From positions 1 through 64,000 of the forward strand of contig CAZQIC010000006.1 of NCBI GenBank assembly GCA_964593555.1: 64,000 bases of DNA, read 5' to 3'. The first letter of the stretch is position 1. Each line of letters begins with the position of its first letter. The position numbers and the translations under genes are program-made. The stretch comes from CAZQIC01 sp964593555. GTDB lineage: Bacteria > Bacteroidota > Bacteroidia > JAFLBG01. The notes beneath the pieces are model-generated. The model saw only the letters and a program-made list of their open reading frames with translations, had not been told where the DNA came from and did no database searches. This document shows positions 1-8,200 of the stretch, piece after piece.

Positions 1-68
1 CTAAAAAAAAATACGGTTACATTTGTTAAAATCAATTAATAGAACCTCCCTATATTTTTAAAAATGCA

Positions 69-2183
69 ATGGAGGAAGTGCTCAAAAACCCGGGCATGCC
101 TATATGTTCTGTTTTCCGAACACAGCACAAAGCAGGACACTATATATGGCTAAGTACAATAATTACCAATTTACTCCAGGATAAAAGTGTGCAAGCAATT
201 GTTATGAATTTTGAAGACATTACTTTGCGAAAACGAACAGAAGAAACTCTCAAAAAAACTATAAGAGAAGTTTCAGATTATAAATATGCATTGGATCAAT
301 CCAGCATTGTAGCTGTTACAGATCAAAAGGGAATTATTAAATATGTGAATGAAAATTTTTGCAGGATATCAAAATACAGCAAAGAGGAGCTGATAGGACA
401 AGATCATAGAATTATTAATTCAGGACATCATTCCAAAGAATTTATAAACATCATTTGGACGACCATTGCCAAAGGAAAAGTGTGGAAGGGAGAGATTAAA
501 AATAGAGCAAAGGATGGCACCTATTATTGGGTAGATACAACAATAATTCCTTTTCTTGATGAAAACAGGAGGCCCTTTCAGTATGTGGCCATACGATCTG
601 ATATTACTGAACGTAAGGATGTAGAAGAAAAACAAACAAGGAATTATAAGGAAATTAAAGATTATAAAGATGCGCTGGATGAGTCCAGTATCGTAGCTAT
701 TACAGATCAAAGGGGAATTATTAATTATGTGAATGAAAATTTTTGTAAAATATCGAAATATAGTAGAGAGGAATTGATCGGGCAGGATCATAGGATAATT
801 AATTCAGGCCATCACACTAAAGAGTTTATTAAAGCAATCTGGACAACTATTGCCAATGGAAAAGTATGGAAGGGCGATATAAAAAACAGAGCAAAAGATG
901 GAACTTACTATTGGGTAGATACTACCATAGTTCCTTTTCTTGGTGAAAACAACAAACCTTTTCAGTATCTCGCAATCCGCGCAGATATAACAGACAGAAA
1001 GAAAACAGAGGAAAATCTTCTTCAAAGTCTCAAAGAAACACAGAATTATAAAACAACATTGGATGAATCAAGCATTGTTGCTACCACCAACCAAAAAGGA
1101 ATTATAAAGTTTGCGAACGATAATTTTTGTAAAATATCAAAGTATAGTAAGGAAGAATTGATAGGGCAGGATCATCGTATTATTAATTCCGGGTATCATT
1201 CCAAAGAATTTATTGAATCTATCTGGACAACTATTGCCAACGGAAAAGTATGGAAGGGGGAAATAAAAAATAAAGCTAAGGATGGAACCTACTACTGGGT
1301 AGATACTACTATCGTTCCTTTTTTAGATGAAAATAAGAAGCCTTATCAATACCTGGCCATTCACACCGATATTACAGGAAGAAAAAAAACTGAAACGGAA
1401 ATTTTAGGGTTAAACGAGGAGTTAGAAAGAAAAGTGCAAGATCGTACGCAGCAACTTCAGGTGGCTAACAAAGAGATGGAATCATTCTCTTATTCTGTAG
1501 CGCATGACCTCCGCTCTCCGGTGCGCGCTATGCACGGTTATGCAACCATATTAGAAGAAGATTACAGTACTCATCTTGATGAGGAGGGAAGAAGATTGGT
1601 TTTTGAAATTGAATACAATGCCAAGAAAATGGGGGCATTGATAGATGATCTTCTTACATTTTCCAGGTTAGGCAGAAAGGAGATCAATAGGTCATACATT
1701 AACATGAATGAGTTGGTTGATTCTTCATTGAAAGAAATAAATTCAACATTGAAAAGTCTCCCCAAAATAAACATACATAAACTTCATTCGGTTATTGCCG
1801 ACTCTGCACTGATTACTCATGTAATGACTAATCTTCTTTCCAATGCAATAAAATATTCTTCCAAGACGCCAAACCCGGTAATAGAAATAACATCAAAACA
1901 GGATAACGAAAATTTGGTTTTTTCGGTGCGCGATAACGGCGTGGGTTTTGACATGGAATACGCGGATAAATTATTTGGTGTATTTCAACGGCTTCATTCG
2001 GATGAAGAGTTTGAAGGGACCGGCGTAGGATTAGCAATCGTACAAAGTATCATTCATAAGCATGGAGGAAAAGTATGGGCCGAAGGGAAAGAAGGTGAAG
2101 GAGCAACATTCAATTTCAGCCTGCCAGCCAGAGCTACAGATAAACCATTAGAAAAAATAAACCATATTATTGAACTAAATTAA
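69..2183 (+). CDS. Multi-PAS sensor histidine kinase (5' end probably incomplete)
   Basis: Cytoplasmic sensor kinase with no membrane segment. Residues 1-60 are the C-terminal half of a PAS/PAC domain, followed by three complete PAS/PAC domains (about 70-185, 195-315, 325-440) that are nearly copies of each other; each has the QDHRIINSG and KDGTYYWVDTTI motifs. A short coiled coil leads to the HisKA domain with the phosphoacceptor His at about 479 (AHDLRSPVRA), then the ATPase with N box (NLLSNAIKYS) and G box (DNGVGFD). The first PAS is cut. Upstream codons stay PAS-like (IFKNAMEEVL) back to a TAA at 27-29, and another frame of bases 1-36 reads like the missing part. The gene therefore probably began outside the window and carries a frameshift near base 37; the ATG at 69 is only the first available start. 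Partner: the receiver gene 8 bp downstream. Confidence 0.85.
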   Translation: MEEVLKNPGMPICSVFRTQHKAGHYIWLSTIITNLLQDKSVQAIVMNFEDITLRKRTEETLKKTIREVSDYKYALDQSSIVAVTDQKGIIKYVNENFCRISKYSKEELIGQDHRIINSGHHSKEFINIIWTTIAKGKVWKGEIKNRAKDGTYYWVDTTIIPFLDENRRPFQYVAIRSDITERKDVEEKQTRNYKEIKDYKDALDESSIVAITDQRGIINYVNENFCKISKYSREELIGQDHRIINSGHHTKEFIKAIWTTIANGKVWKGDIKNRAKDGTYYWVDTTIVPFLGENNKPFQYLAIRADITDRKKTEENLLQSLKETQNYKTTLDESSIVATTNQKGIIKFANDNFCKISKYSKEELIGQDHRIINSGYHSKEFIESIWTTIANGKVWKGEIKNKAKDGTYYWVDTTIVPFLDENKKPYQYLAIHTDITGRKKTETEILGLNEELERKVQDRTQQLQVANKEMESFSYSVAHDLRSPVRAMHGYATILEEDYSTHLDEEGRRLVFEIEYNAKKMGALIDDLLTFSRLGRKEINRSYINMNELVDSSLKEINSTLKSLPKINIHKLHSVIADSALITHVMTNLLSNAIKYSSKTPNPVIEITSKQDNENLVFSVRDNGVGFDMEYADKLFGVFQRLHSDEEFEGTGVGLAIVQSIIHKHGGKVWAEGKEGEGATFNFSLPARATDKPLEKINHIIELN

Positions 2184-2191
2184 CATGGAAT

Positions 2192-2632
2192 ATGAATAGT
2201 ACAGAAATGGAAATTTTATTAGTAGAAGACAAGCGCAGTGATGCGGAAATGACAATAAGGGCAATACGTAAAAACAACATATTAAATAATATTGTGCACT
2301 TAAAAGATGGCAAGGCTGCTCTTGATTATTTATTCGGAACAGGAGAATATGAGGGGAAGGACCTTAATAAACAACCCAAACTCGTCATCCTCGATCTTAA
2401 AATGCCCAAGGTTGATGGGGTGGAAGTTTTAAAAGCAATAAAAGGAAATGAGCTGACAAAGAAAATACCTGTAGTAGTACTCACCTCTTCTAAGGAAAAT
2501 CCTGATATAGAAAAATGCTATGCGTTGGGAGTGAACAGTTATATAGTTAAGCCAGTGGCTTTTGACGATTTCATAAAAGTAGTATCTGATCTTGGATTGT
2601 ATTGGATGTTGCACAATCAAGTTCCTTTGTAA
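2192..2632 (+). CDS. CheY-like response regulator (Rcp1-type receiver)
   Basis: A 146-residue single receiver domain with no output domain. The phosphoacceptor is Asp68 (VILDLKMP), the acidic pair is near the N terminus (LVEDKRSDA), and the conserved Lys120 lies in IVKPVAF. The insertion before the Asp and the LDYLFGTGEY segment are typical of receivers partnered with phytochrome-like or multi-PAS kinases. It starts 8 bp after the multi-PAS kinase and surely forms a two-gene unit with it. An in-frame second ATG (NSTEM) lies four codons later and could also be the start. It probably acts by protein-protein contact or as a phosphate shuttle; the target is not evident. Confidence 0.9.
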   Translation: MNSTEMEILLVEDKRSDAEMTIRAIRKNNILNNIVHLKDGKAALDYLFGTGEYEGKDLNKQPKLVILDLKMPKVDGVEVLKAIKGNELTKKIPVVVLTSSKENPDIEKCYALGVNSYIVKPVAFDDFIKVVSDLGLYWMLHNQVPL

Positions 2633-2695
2633 AAACAGGCCAACTAAACCGCTATGGATTGAAAATTCATAGGTTTAAATAAAAAAATGGAGTAC

Positions 2696-2765
2696 GTCCT
2701 TGCGAAGGAGAAACGACGGAAGCAATCTATATATTCCACGAGATTGCTTCTTACCTCGCAATGAC
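2696..2765. repeat. Dispersed-type inverted repeat (GAAGCAATCT family)
   Basis: Imperfect 70-bp palindrome in the intergenic space. The inner arms GAAGCAATCT (2719-2728) and AGATTGCTTC (2741-2750) are perfect; the outer arms GTCCTTGCGA and TCGCAATGAC match at 9 of 10. It resembles the GTCATTGCGAGG...GAAGCAATCT repeats scattered through many environmental bacterial genomes. No open reading frame. Recognition of the family is from memory. Confidence 0.6.
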
Positions 2766-2800
2766 GACAAAACGTAAATTCGTAGAAACTGAATTACGAT

Positions 2801-2829
2801 AGACTTCGGCGTGAGCTCAGTCGAACGCT
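2801..2829 (-). repeat. Dispersed repeat, copy 1 (TTCGACTGAG...CCGAAGTC)
   Basis: Its reverse complement matches bases 10562-10590 at 27 of 29 positions. Both copies are intergenic, in front of a kinase gene and of an ABC permease gene. The TTCGACTGAGCTCA-type sequence recalls a repeat common in intergenic DNA of environmental bacteria. Confidence 0.65.
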
Positions 2830-2855
2830 ACCGGAACTTGCACTGAAAGGGTATA

Positions 2856-2893
2856 CCTGCCTGCCGTGGCTAAGCTTCGTGACGGCAGGCAGG
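2856..2893. repeat. GC-rich hairpin repeat
   Basis: Perfect 11-bp arms CCTGCCTGCCG (2856-2866) and CGGCAGGCAGG (2883-2893) enclose a 16-base loop. It ends 21 bp before the preferred start of the next kinase gene, so it may sit in that transcript's leader. A related GGCAGGCGG hairpin occurs at 5170-5209. Its GC content is far above the surroundings. Confidence 0.65.
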
Positions 2894-2914
2894 GTTTCAA
2901 AAACGAAAGTAACA

Positions 2915-5104
2915 ATGAATAAAGCCATACGGATAATTCATCTTGAAGATCAACGCTCCGACGCCGATATCGTAAAAAGAGAATTGGATAAAAGTGATAT
3001 TCAATTTGAAATATTATGGGTTACCAATAAAAAAGATTTTCAAAAAGCATTGAATGAATTTTCGGCTCATATTATTCTTTCCGATCATTCCCTTCCATCT
3101 TTTAATTCCCAACAGGCATTAAAAATTGTACGAGAGGAACACCTGGATATTCCTTTTATCCTTGTTACTGCAACAATGTCAGACGAGTTTGCGGTGAGTT
3201 TAATGAGAGAAGGTATTGCGGATTATATTTTAAAGGATCGCTTGCAGCGTTTACCTAAAGCTATTTTAAATGCTATTGAAAAGTATGATGGTGAAAAAGA
3301 AAAACAAAGGTATTTTGAAAAAATTATACGGAATGAAAAATTATTCCGCGCACTTATCGAACATAATAAAGAATCGATAACATTGCTTGACAAAGATTTC
3401 CAGCCATTTGATATAGGTTTGTCCAAAGTAAGTATTACGGATTATACTTTTGGGGAAAGAGAAAAGTTAAATGCTCTGGAGCTCACTCATCCCGACGACA
3501 GAGAACTGGTAAAAAAGGTAATGCAGGATGTGTTAAATAATCCCGGTGTACCCATACACGTAGTTTCTCGTATTAAACATAAAAAGGGCGATTATATATG
3601 GGCGGAAGGCACAGTTACCAATTTACTTGAAAATGATGTTGTGAAAGGAATTGTTGCCAATTTACGAGATGTAACTGAGCAGAAAAGAGCAGAAGCGGCA
3701 ATCAAAGAAAGTGAACAGCGTTACAGAAATATTGTAGAAACAGCGCAGGAAGGCATTTGGACAATCGATGAGAATAATAACACAAGCTTCGTTAACAAAA
3801 AACTAGCGGAGATATTGGAGTATGCGCCTGAAGAAATGGTGGGGAAAAATGTTTTTGATTTTTTATATATTGAAGATGAAAAGCAAGCTATAAAACTTAT
3901 TGAAAATCAAAAAAATGAGCCTGTCCAAAATATAGAGTTTAGGTTTATTACAAAAAATGGAAAAGAAGTTTGGACGAGTATTGCTTCAAATGGCATCTAT
4001 AATGAAGAGGGTAAATATAAAGGCGTCCTGGCCATGGTTACTAATGTGACCGAAAAAAAGGCCAGACAAAAACAGGAGGAATTTGACAGAAATAATTTAA
4101 GTGCACTAATTAATAATACGAAGGATCTGATGTGGAGTGTAGATAAAGACTTCAATTTAATTACATCCAATCATCCATTTGATGAAATGTGCAAGGTTAC
4201 TTTCGAAAGAGTAATTGAAAAAGGAAGCAGTGTTCTTTCTGTTGCATACACAGTGGAGATGCAGGAACACTTCAGGCGGTTTTATGAGCGTGCATTTGCC
4301 GGAGAAATTTTTATGGAAGTGGAACACTTTACTTCTCCTGTGGAGTATTGGACAGAAATTTCATATTACCCGATAAGAAAAGGAAATGAAATAATTGGTA
4401 CGGCTTGTCACTCTCGTGATATTACGCATATCAAAATCGCAAAAAGAAAAATTGAAGAGTCCGAAAGCCAGATAAGAAATTTTGCCAAACATCTTAACAA
4501 AATTCAAGAGGAAGAAAGAAGTCATTTGGCGCGTGAACTTCACGACGAACTTGGGCAGCAGTTGGCGGGGATTAAAATGGGATTATCCCTTATAACGATG
4601 CTTAAGGATAAAGAGAAAATGGTTGATAAGGCTAAATTCATTACTAAGGATGTTGATGACGCGATTAATTCGATGAGAAAGGTGGCTACGGAATTACGAC
4701 CCGGAATACTGGATTCATTGGGACTAATCGCGTCACTAGAATGGTTAGTTGAGGAGTTTGAGAGAAAGAAAGGTATAAAATGTACTATAAAAACGAACGT
4801 TAAGAAAACAATATTCGAAAAGACGACTTCTACTTGCTTTTTTCGCGTTTGCCAGGAATCGCTGACAAATATTTTTAAGCATGCCCAGGCAAGTGAGGTG
4901 AATATACAGGTGTTTCAAAACGACCGTGAATTAATATTAACAGTAACGGATAATGGGAAAGGAATTTCAACCGAAAAAATAAATAACCCCTTCTCGATGG
5001 GATTGCTCGGAATGAAAGAGCGTGCAGGTGTTATTGGGGCTGAGCTGACTGTTACGAGCCAGGCTAATGAGGGAACAACAATCCGGTTAAGGACCACTCT
5101 ATAA
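2915..5104 (+). CDS. Receiver-PAS-HisKA_3 sensor kinase (NarX/DesK-type)
   Basis: An N-terminal receiver has its acceptor at Asp57 (ILSDHSLP). Three PAS/PAC modules follow (roughly 150-265, 275-385, 395-510), then a coiled coil and a HisKA_3 dimerisation domain with His543 in ARELHDELGQQL, and an ATPase with DNGKGIS and GLLGMKERA. I start the gene at ATG 2915. The 12 codons upstream of it come from the hairpin repeat and look non-coding, and this start gives MNKAIRIIHLEDQRSD, a normal receiver beginning. HisKA_3 kinases pair with NarL/LuxR regulators, and exactly such a gene follows at 5257. The N-terminal receiver probably takes signal from another kinase in the cluster; that is inference. 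Confidence 0.9.
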   Translation: MNKAIRIIHLEDQRSDADIVKRELDKSDIQFEILWVTNKKDFQKALNEFSAHIILSDHSLPSFNSQQALKIVREEHLDIPFILVTATMSDEFAVSLMREGIADYILKDRLQRLPKAILNAIEKYDGEKEKQRYFEKIIRNEKLFRALIEHNKESITLLDKDFQPFDIGLSKVSITDYTFGEREKLNALELTHPDDRELVKKVMQDVLNNPGVPIHVVSRIKHKKGDYIWAEGTVTNLLENDVVKGIVANLRDVTEQKRAEAAIKESEQRYRNIVETAQEGIWTIDENNNTSFVNKKLAEILEYAPEEMVGKNVFDFLYIEDEKQAIKLIENQKNEPVQNIEFRFITKNGKEVWTSIASNGIYNEEGKYKGVLAMVTNVTEKKARQKQEEFDRNNLSALINNTKDLMWSVDKDFNLITSNHPFDEMCKVTFERVIEKGSSVLSVAYTVEMQEHFRRFYERAFAGEIFMEVEHFTSPVEYWTEISYYPIRKGNEIIGTACHSRDITHIKIAKRKIEESESQIRNFAKHLNKIQEEERSHLARELHDELGQQLAGIKMGLSLITMLKDKEKMVDKAKFITKDVDDAINSMRKVATELRPGILDSLGLIASLEWLVEEFERKKGIKCTIKTNVKKTIFEKTTSTCFFRVCQESLTNIFKHAQASEVNIQVFQNDRELILTVTDNGKGISTEKINNPFSMGLLGMKERAGVIGAELTVTSQANEGTTIRLRTTL

Positions 5105-5127
5105 TAAAATATAAATACTTGTTTCAT

Positions 5128-5225
5128 ATGAAATAGTCATATCCCCTCGGCATACAAACCGAAAATGAACCTGCCCGCCGAAGCGCTGGCTGGTAACAAC
5201 GGCAGGCGGATATGGCGTATTCCAT
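5128..5225 (+). repeat. Hairpin element with ATGAAATAG / TATGGCGTATTCCAT ends, copy 1
   Basis: Begins with ATGAAATAG and ends with TATGGCGTATTCCAT, like the element at 12380-12433. The outer ends can pair (ATGAAATA with TATTCCAT, 7 of 8). The interior holds a GC-rich hairpin (5170-5209). The element ends 31 bp before the ATG of the downstream regulator, almost the same spacing as the second copy. It could be a small mobile hairpin or a conserved leader. Confidence 0.55.
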
Positions 5226-5256
5226 GTGACACTCAAAAACTAAAAAATATATACAC

Positions 5257-5886
5257 ATGAAAAGATTTTTACTTGCAGATGATCACCAGGCCATTCGCAA
5301 TGGCGTAAAACAAATTATTGAGAATAGATTCGATGGTGCTGTATTTGGGGAAGCATCCAATGGCGTTGAAGTTTTAAAATTGGTTAGGGATCAAAAGTGG
5401 GATATTATTATAATGGATATGGATATGCCGGGGAGAAACGGACTGGAAGTAATTGTCCAGCTGAGTGAACAGGGGATTAAAATTCCTGTGTTAATGTTTA
5501 GTATGCATGCTGAGGGGCTGCTAGCCATCAGAGCCCTGAAGTCGGGTGCAGCAGGGTATCTTACCAAAGATGCCTCAGGAGAAGAAATGATAAAAGCTAT
5601 AGAATTGGTCTTAACAGGAAAAAAATATATCACTCAATTTATCGCCGAAAGATTAGCCGAACAGCTTGAAAATCCTTTCGATAAGGCCCCGCATGAAATT
5701 TTATCAGGTCGGGAATATCAAACCCTTATACTTTTTGGAAAAGGGAAAACTGTTTCGGAAATTGCCGGAGAGCTTTCTCTTGGTGTCCCAACAATTAGTA
5801 CCTACCGCGCCCGTATCCTTGAAAAGATGAACATGAATACCAACGCGGAAATGATTAGTTATGCTATCAAAAATAATTTGGTTTAG
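5257..5886 (+). CDS. NarL/LuxR-family response regulator
   Basis: A 209-residue regulator. The N-terminal receiver has the acidic pair in ADDHQ, phosphoacceptor Asp54 (IIMDMDMPG) and the conserved Lys in LTKDAS (about 107). The C-terminal LuxR-type helix-turn-helix spans about 145-205 (LSGREYQTL, GKTVSEIAGELSL, STYRARILEKMNM). The standard architecture suggests DNA binding as a phosphorylated dimer. The receiver-PAS-HisKA_3 kinase directly upstream is the obvious cognate sensor, although a 152-bp spacer with the repeat element separates them. The start is unambiguous (MKRFLLADDH). Confidence 0.93.
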   Translation: MKRFLLADDHQAIRNGVKQIIENRFDGAVFGEASNGVEVLKLVRDQKWDIIIMDMDMPGRNGLEVIVQLSEQGIKIPVLMFSMHAEGLLAIRALKSGAAGYLTKDASGEEMIKAIELVLTGKKYITQFIAERLAEQLENPFDKAPHEILSGREYQTLILFGKGKTVSEIAGELSLGVPTISTYRARILEKMNMNTNAEMISYAIKNNLV

Positions 5887-6415
5887 CGTAAGTAATACCA
5901 AACCGCTCACAAGAATACCCAAATACGCGGCACTTGTACCCGGAGCGGTATAATACCAACTAAGCCAACAAGATCAACGCAGAAATCTGTTAGTCTTGTT
6001 AGCGGGTTGATATAAAACCGTAATGTTATTCTAAAGAAGAAAATCCGGAAACTCAGTATTTCTCCGAGTTAACTACAATAACCCCGCCCGACTTTCCTGA
6101 AAAAGCATTACTTTCTCCTTTAACCGCATTTAGACAGTAGGAGGCTTTGTAAAGGCCGAACTATCTGTGTTAATGCGGTTTGTCCCGATTTAGAGTTTGT
6201 TAGCGCAAGAACCCTTACAAACTCTTAATCGTAACAGTTAAAAATTTCAACTGTCTATTTAGGGTTTAAATTATTTCGTATTGGCGTAGTTCTGGCTGAG
6301 CTCCTCGTAGTTGAAAATACTACACGTATTCTCTAATAGCTCTATCAAACAAATCAAGTTGTATCTATTCTATAACTGGTCTAATGGAACTTACTTTAGT
6401 GTGTAAATTATTCTT
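5887..6415. other. Structured 529-bp intergenic region with serial hairpins
   Basis: No credible coding sequence. Several inverted repeats lie in series: AACAAG/CTTGTT (5967-5972, 5995-6000) interleaved with ATCAAC/GTTGAT (5973-5978, 6006-6011), a pseudoknot-like arrangement; AACTC/GAGTT near 6052-6071; AACCGCATT/AATGCGGTT (6122-6130, 6172-6180); a near-perfect 14-bp pair GATTTAGAGTTTGT/ACAAACTCTTAATC (6187-6200, 6217-6230); and ACAGTT/AACTGT (6234-6254). This could be a structured leader of the next gene or a decayed mobile element. Confidence 0.5.
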
Positions 6416-6754
6416 ATGAAAACAGATATAAATGTACTTATAGTGGATGATTCAGAGATCATTGTTCGCTACTTGACAATAATGTTAAAGGGAATAAAAA
6501 ATATTCAATTTCTTGAAGCCGCTACACTTCTGAATGCAAGAGGAATTATTGTAAAAGAACCTATTGATATTATTGTTCTTGATATAGAAATGCCGGATGG
6601 CAATGGAATCGATTTTATAAAATGGATCAAAAAAACAAACTCGGGTATTACTATCGTTATGTTTTCTACACTGGCTGATTCCCAGTTCAGAAAGGCTGCA
6701 AAAAAGAAGGAGCTGAATATTTTTTTGATAAGTCATATGAGTTTAAAGAAATAA
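6416..6754 (+). CDS. Response-regulator receiver, C terminus frameshifted
   Basis: Single receiver domain. The acidic pair is in IVDDSE and the phosphoacceptor Asp, about residue 60, is in VLDIEMPDGNG. In the annotated frame the protein stops at 112 residues with a nonsense tail. The -1 frame from base 6706 continues the family sequence (EGAEYFFDKSYEFKEIIEFF) and ends at TGA 6796-6798, restoring the conserved Lys of the receiver fold. The switch point is A AAA AAG at 6700-6706, in the correct zero frame for -1 slippage of the dnaX type. So it is either a programmed frameshift, a one-base deletion in a poly-A run, or an assembly error. The next gene has similar breaks, which favours the last two. 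Confidence 0.75.
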   Translation: MKTDINVLIVDDSEIIVRYLTIMLKGIKNIQFLEAATLLNARGIIVKEPIDIIVLDIEMPDGNGIDFIKWIKKTNSGITIVMFSTLADSQFRKAAKKKELNIFLISHMSLKK

Positions 6755-6850
6755 TAGAGTTTTTTAATCAATATTCCCTAGCTAAACAAGTGTCATGAAA
6801 GCAAAATTAAAATACTAATTGTTGAAGATGTTCGTTCAGGTGCTGAATTC

Positions 6851-7534
6851 ATGGAACGTGAATTACGAGGTGCAAATATTCAATTCGTGAGTCAGCGAGT
6901 TGATTGCAAAAAACAGTTTGTGGAAGCGTTAACAGATTTTTCTCCTGATTTAATTATATGTGATCACTCACTGCCTCAATTTAGTTCTGATTCTGCCATA
7001 AAAATTGCTAAGGAAATGAACAAGAATATTCCTTTTCTGTTGGCAACCGGTACTCTAACGGATTCACGTGCAATTGAATATCTTAAGGATGGAGCTTATG
7101 ATTATGTGTTAAAAACAAATTTAGCCCGGTTGCCATTTGCTGTTAAAAATGCACTATCTAAAGGCGAACTAATTCAGGGAAAACAACATATTGAATTTGA
7201 AAATATACAGTTACAGCAAAACAATCGGGAAACTGTTGCAAAGAATAAAGAGATTACGGATAGTATAATCTATGCGAAAGAGATTCAAAAGGCATTGCTG
7301 CCAAAGCAAAGTACGATACAGCAACATTTCCCTGAGTCATTTCTTATCAATATTCCAAAAGATATAGTGAGTGGAGATTTTTACTGGCTAGCTGAATGTA
7401 ACGGAAAAATTATAGTGGCCATTGGAGATTGTACGGGTCATGGTGTTCCGGGTGCGCTAATTTCGATAATGGGACATAATAAACTGAATTACATTGTAAA
7501 GGTATTGGGCTTAACTACTCCTTCAGATTCTTGA
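6851..7534 (+). CDS. Receiver + SpoIIE-type phosphatase, N-terminal fragment of a broken gene
   Basis: Receiver domain (acceptor Asp in IICDHSLPQF) joined by a coiled coil to the first half of a PP2C/SpoIIE phosphatase domain (EIQKALLP, VSGDFYWLAE, GDCTGHGVPGALIS). Such proteins dephosphorylate anti-anti-sigma factors in partner-switching systems. The ATG at 6851 lies inside the receiver. The same frame runs back to 6782 and reads KIKILIVEDVRSGAEF just upstream, while a proper ATG at 6795 (MKAK) is one base out of frame at a 4-A run. The original gene therefore probably began at 6795 and lost one A. At the 3' end the frame breaks again around 7527 in the middle of the phosphatase domain, which continues in the next entry. 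Confidence 0.7.
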   Translation: MERELRGANIQFVSQRVDCKKQFVEALTDFSPDLIICDHSLPQFSSDSAIKIAKEMNKNIPFLLATGTLTDSRAIEYLKDGAYDYVLKTNLARLPFAVKNALSKGELIQGKQHIEFENIQLQQNNRETVAKNKEITDSIIYAKEIQKALLPKQSTIQQHFPESFLINIPKDIVSGDFYWLAECNGKIIVAIGDCTGHGVPGALISIMGHNKLNYIVKVLGLTTPSDS

Positions 7535-7545
7535 ACAATTAAATT

Positions 7546-8022
7546 ATGAGATTCAAGAGGGCATTTAAACAAGAGGGCAATGATGGGATAAAAGATGGAA
7601 TGGATATTGCTATTTGTACCATTGATAAAACTAATAATACATTGGAGTTTTCAGGTGCCAACCGTCCCTTGTATTATATTAAGAATCGTACACTTGAAAT
7701 TATTAAGGGAAATAAAAAATGCATTGGTGGTATTGATATGGCAGCCAATGAAGTATTTGCCAATCATATCATTCCCATCGATTCCATCGATAGCTTTTAT
7801 CTTTTCACAGATGGACTCCTCGATCAGTTTGGGGGCATTCTTGGAAAGAAATTTTTGTGTAAACGATTTAAAGAATTATTATCGTCAACACATATTTATA
7901 CTATGAACGAACAAAAAGAAATATTACTCAATGCATTGATGGAGTGGAAAGGAGATACAGAGCAGACTGATGATATATGTGTATTCGTTACAAACGTGGG
8001 GTTAATAGCTCTCTTTTTTTAA
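7546..8022 (+). CDS. SpoIIE-type phosphatase, C-terminal fragment of the broken gene
   Basis: Continues the phosphatase domain of the preceding fragment: GIKDGMDIAICTID, FSGANRPLYYI, FYLFTDGLLDQFGG and QTDDICVF are the later PP2C/SpoIIE motifs, including metal-binding acidic residues. Between the fragments the coding sense can be recovered as ILEQLNYEIQE then AFKQEGN. That needs two bases restored near 7528 and one extra G removed near 7552. Alone this fragment lacks the N-terminal catalytic Asp motif and should be inactive. Either a pseudogene or an artefact of sequence error; the amino-acid reading between the breaks is well preserved, so the damage is recent or artificial. Confidence 0.65.
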   Translation: MRFKRAFKQEGNDGIKDGMDIAICTIDKTNNTLEFSGANRPLYYIKNRTLEIIKGNKKCIGGIDMAANEVFANHIIPIDSIDSFYLFTDGLLDQFGGILGKKFLCKRFKELLSSTHIYTMNEQKEILLNALMEWKGDTEQTDDICVFVTNVGLIALFF

Positions 8023-8200
8023 AAGCACTATCCGATAATATCAACATGCAAAAATTATAAATATAATGAGTCAAAAGAAGCGCTAATGCAAAAATTCTAG
8101 CGTTTCGAGAGACGATCAACGATTTTTATTCCTTTTTCGTCGAAAATATCAGAGTGATTTTATAGAGCAGCTTAACTTCATAAGTTAAAAACATCTATAA

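Noticed and set aside
2879..2914. Upstream ATG adding 12 residues to the receiver-PAS-HisKA_3 kinase
   Set aside because: These codons are derived from the GC-rich hairpin repeat and do not resemble a receiver N terminus; ATG 2915 does.
8107..8150. GCTAATG...CGAG before the receiver at 8201 as a motif copy
   Set aside because: The spacing is off by two bases and the right box is incomplete.
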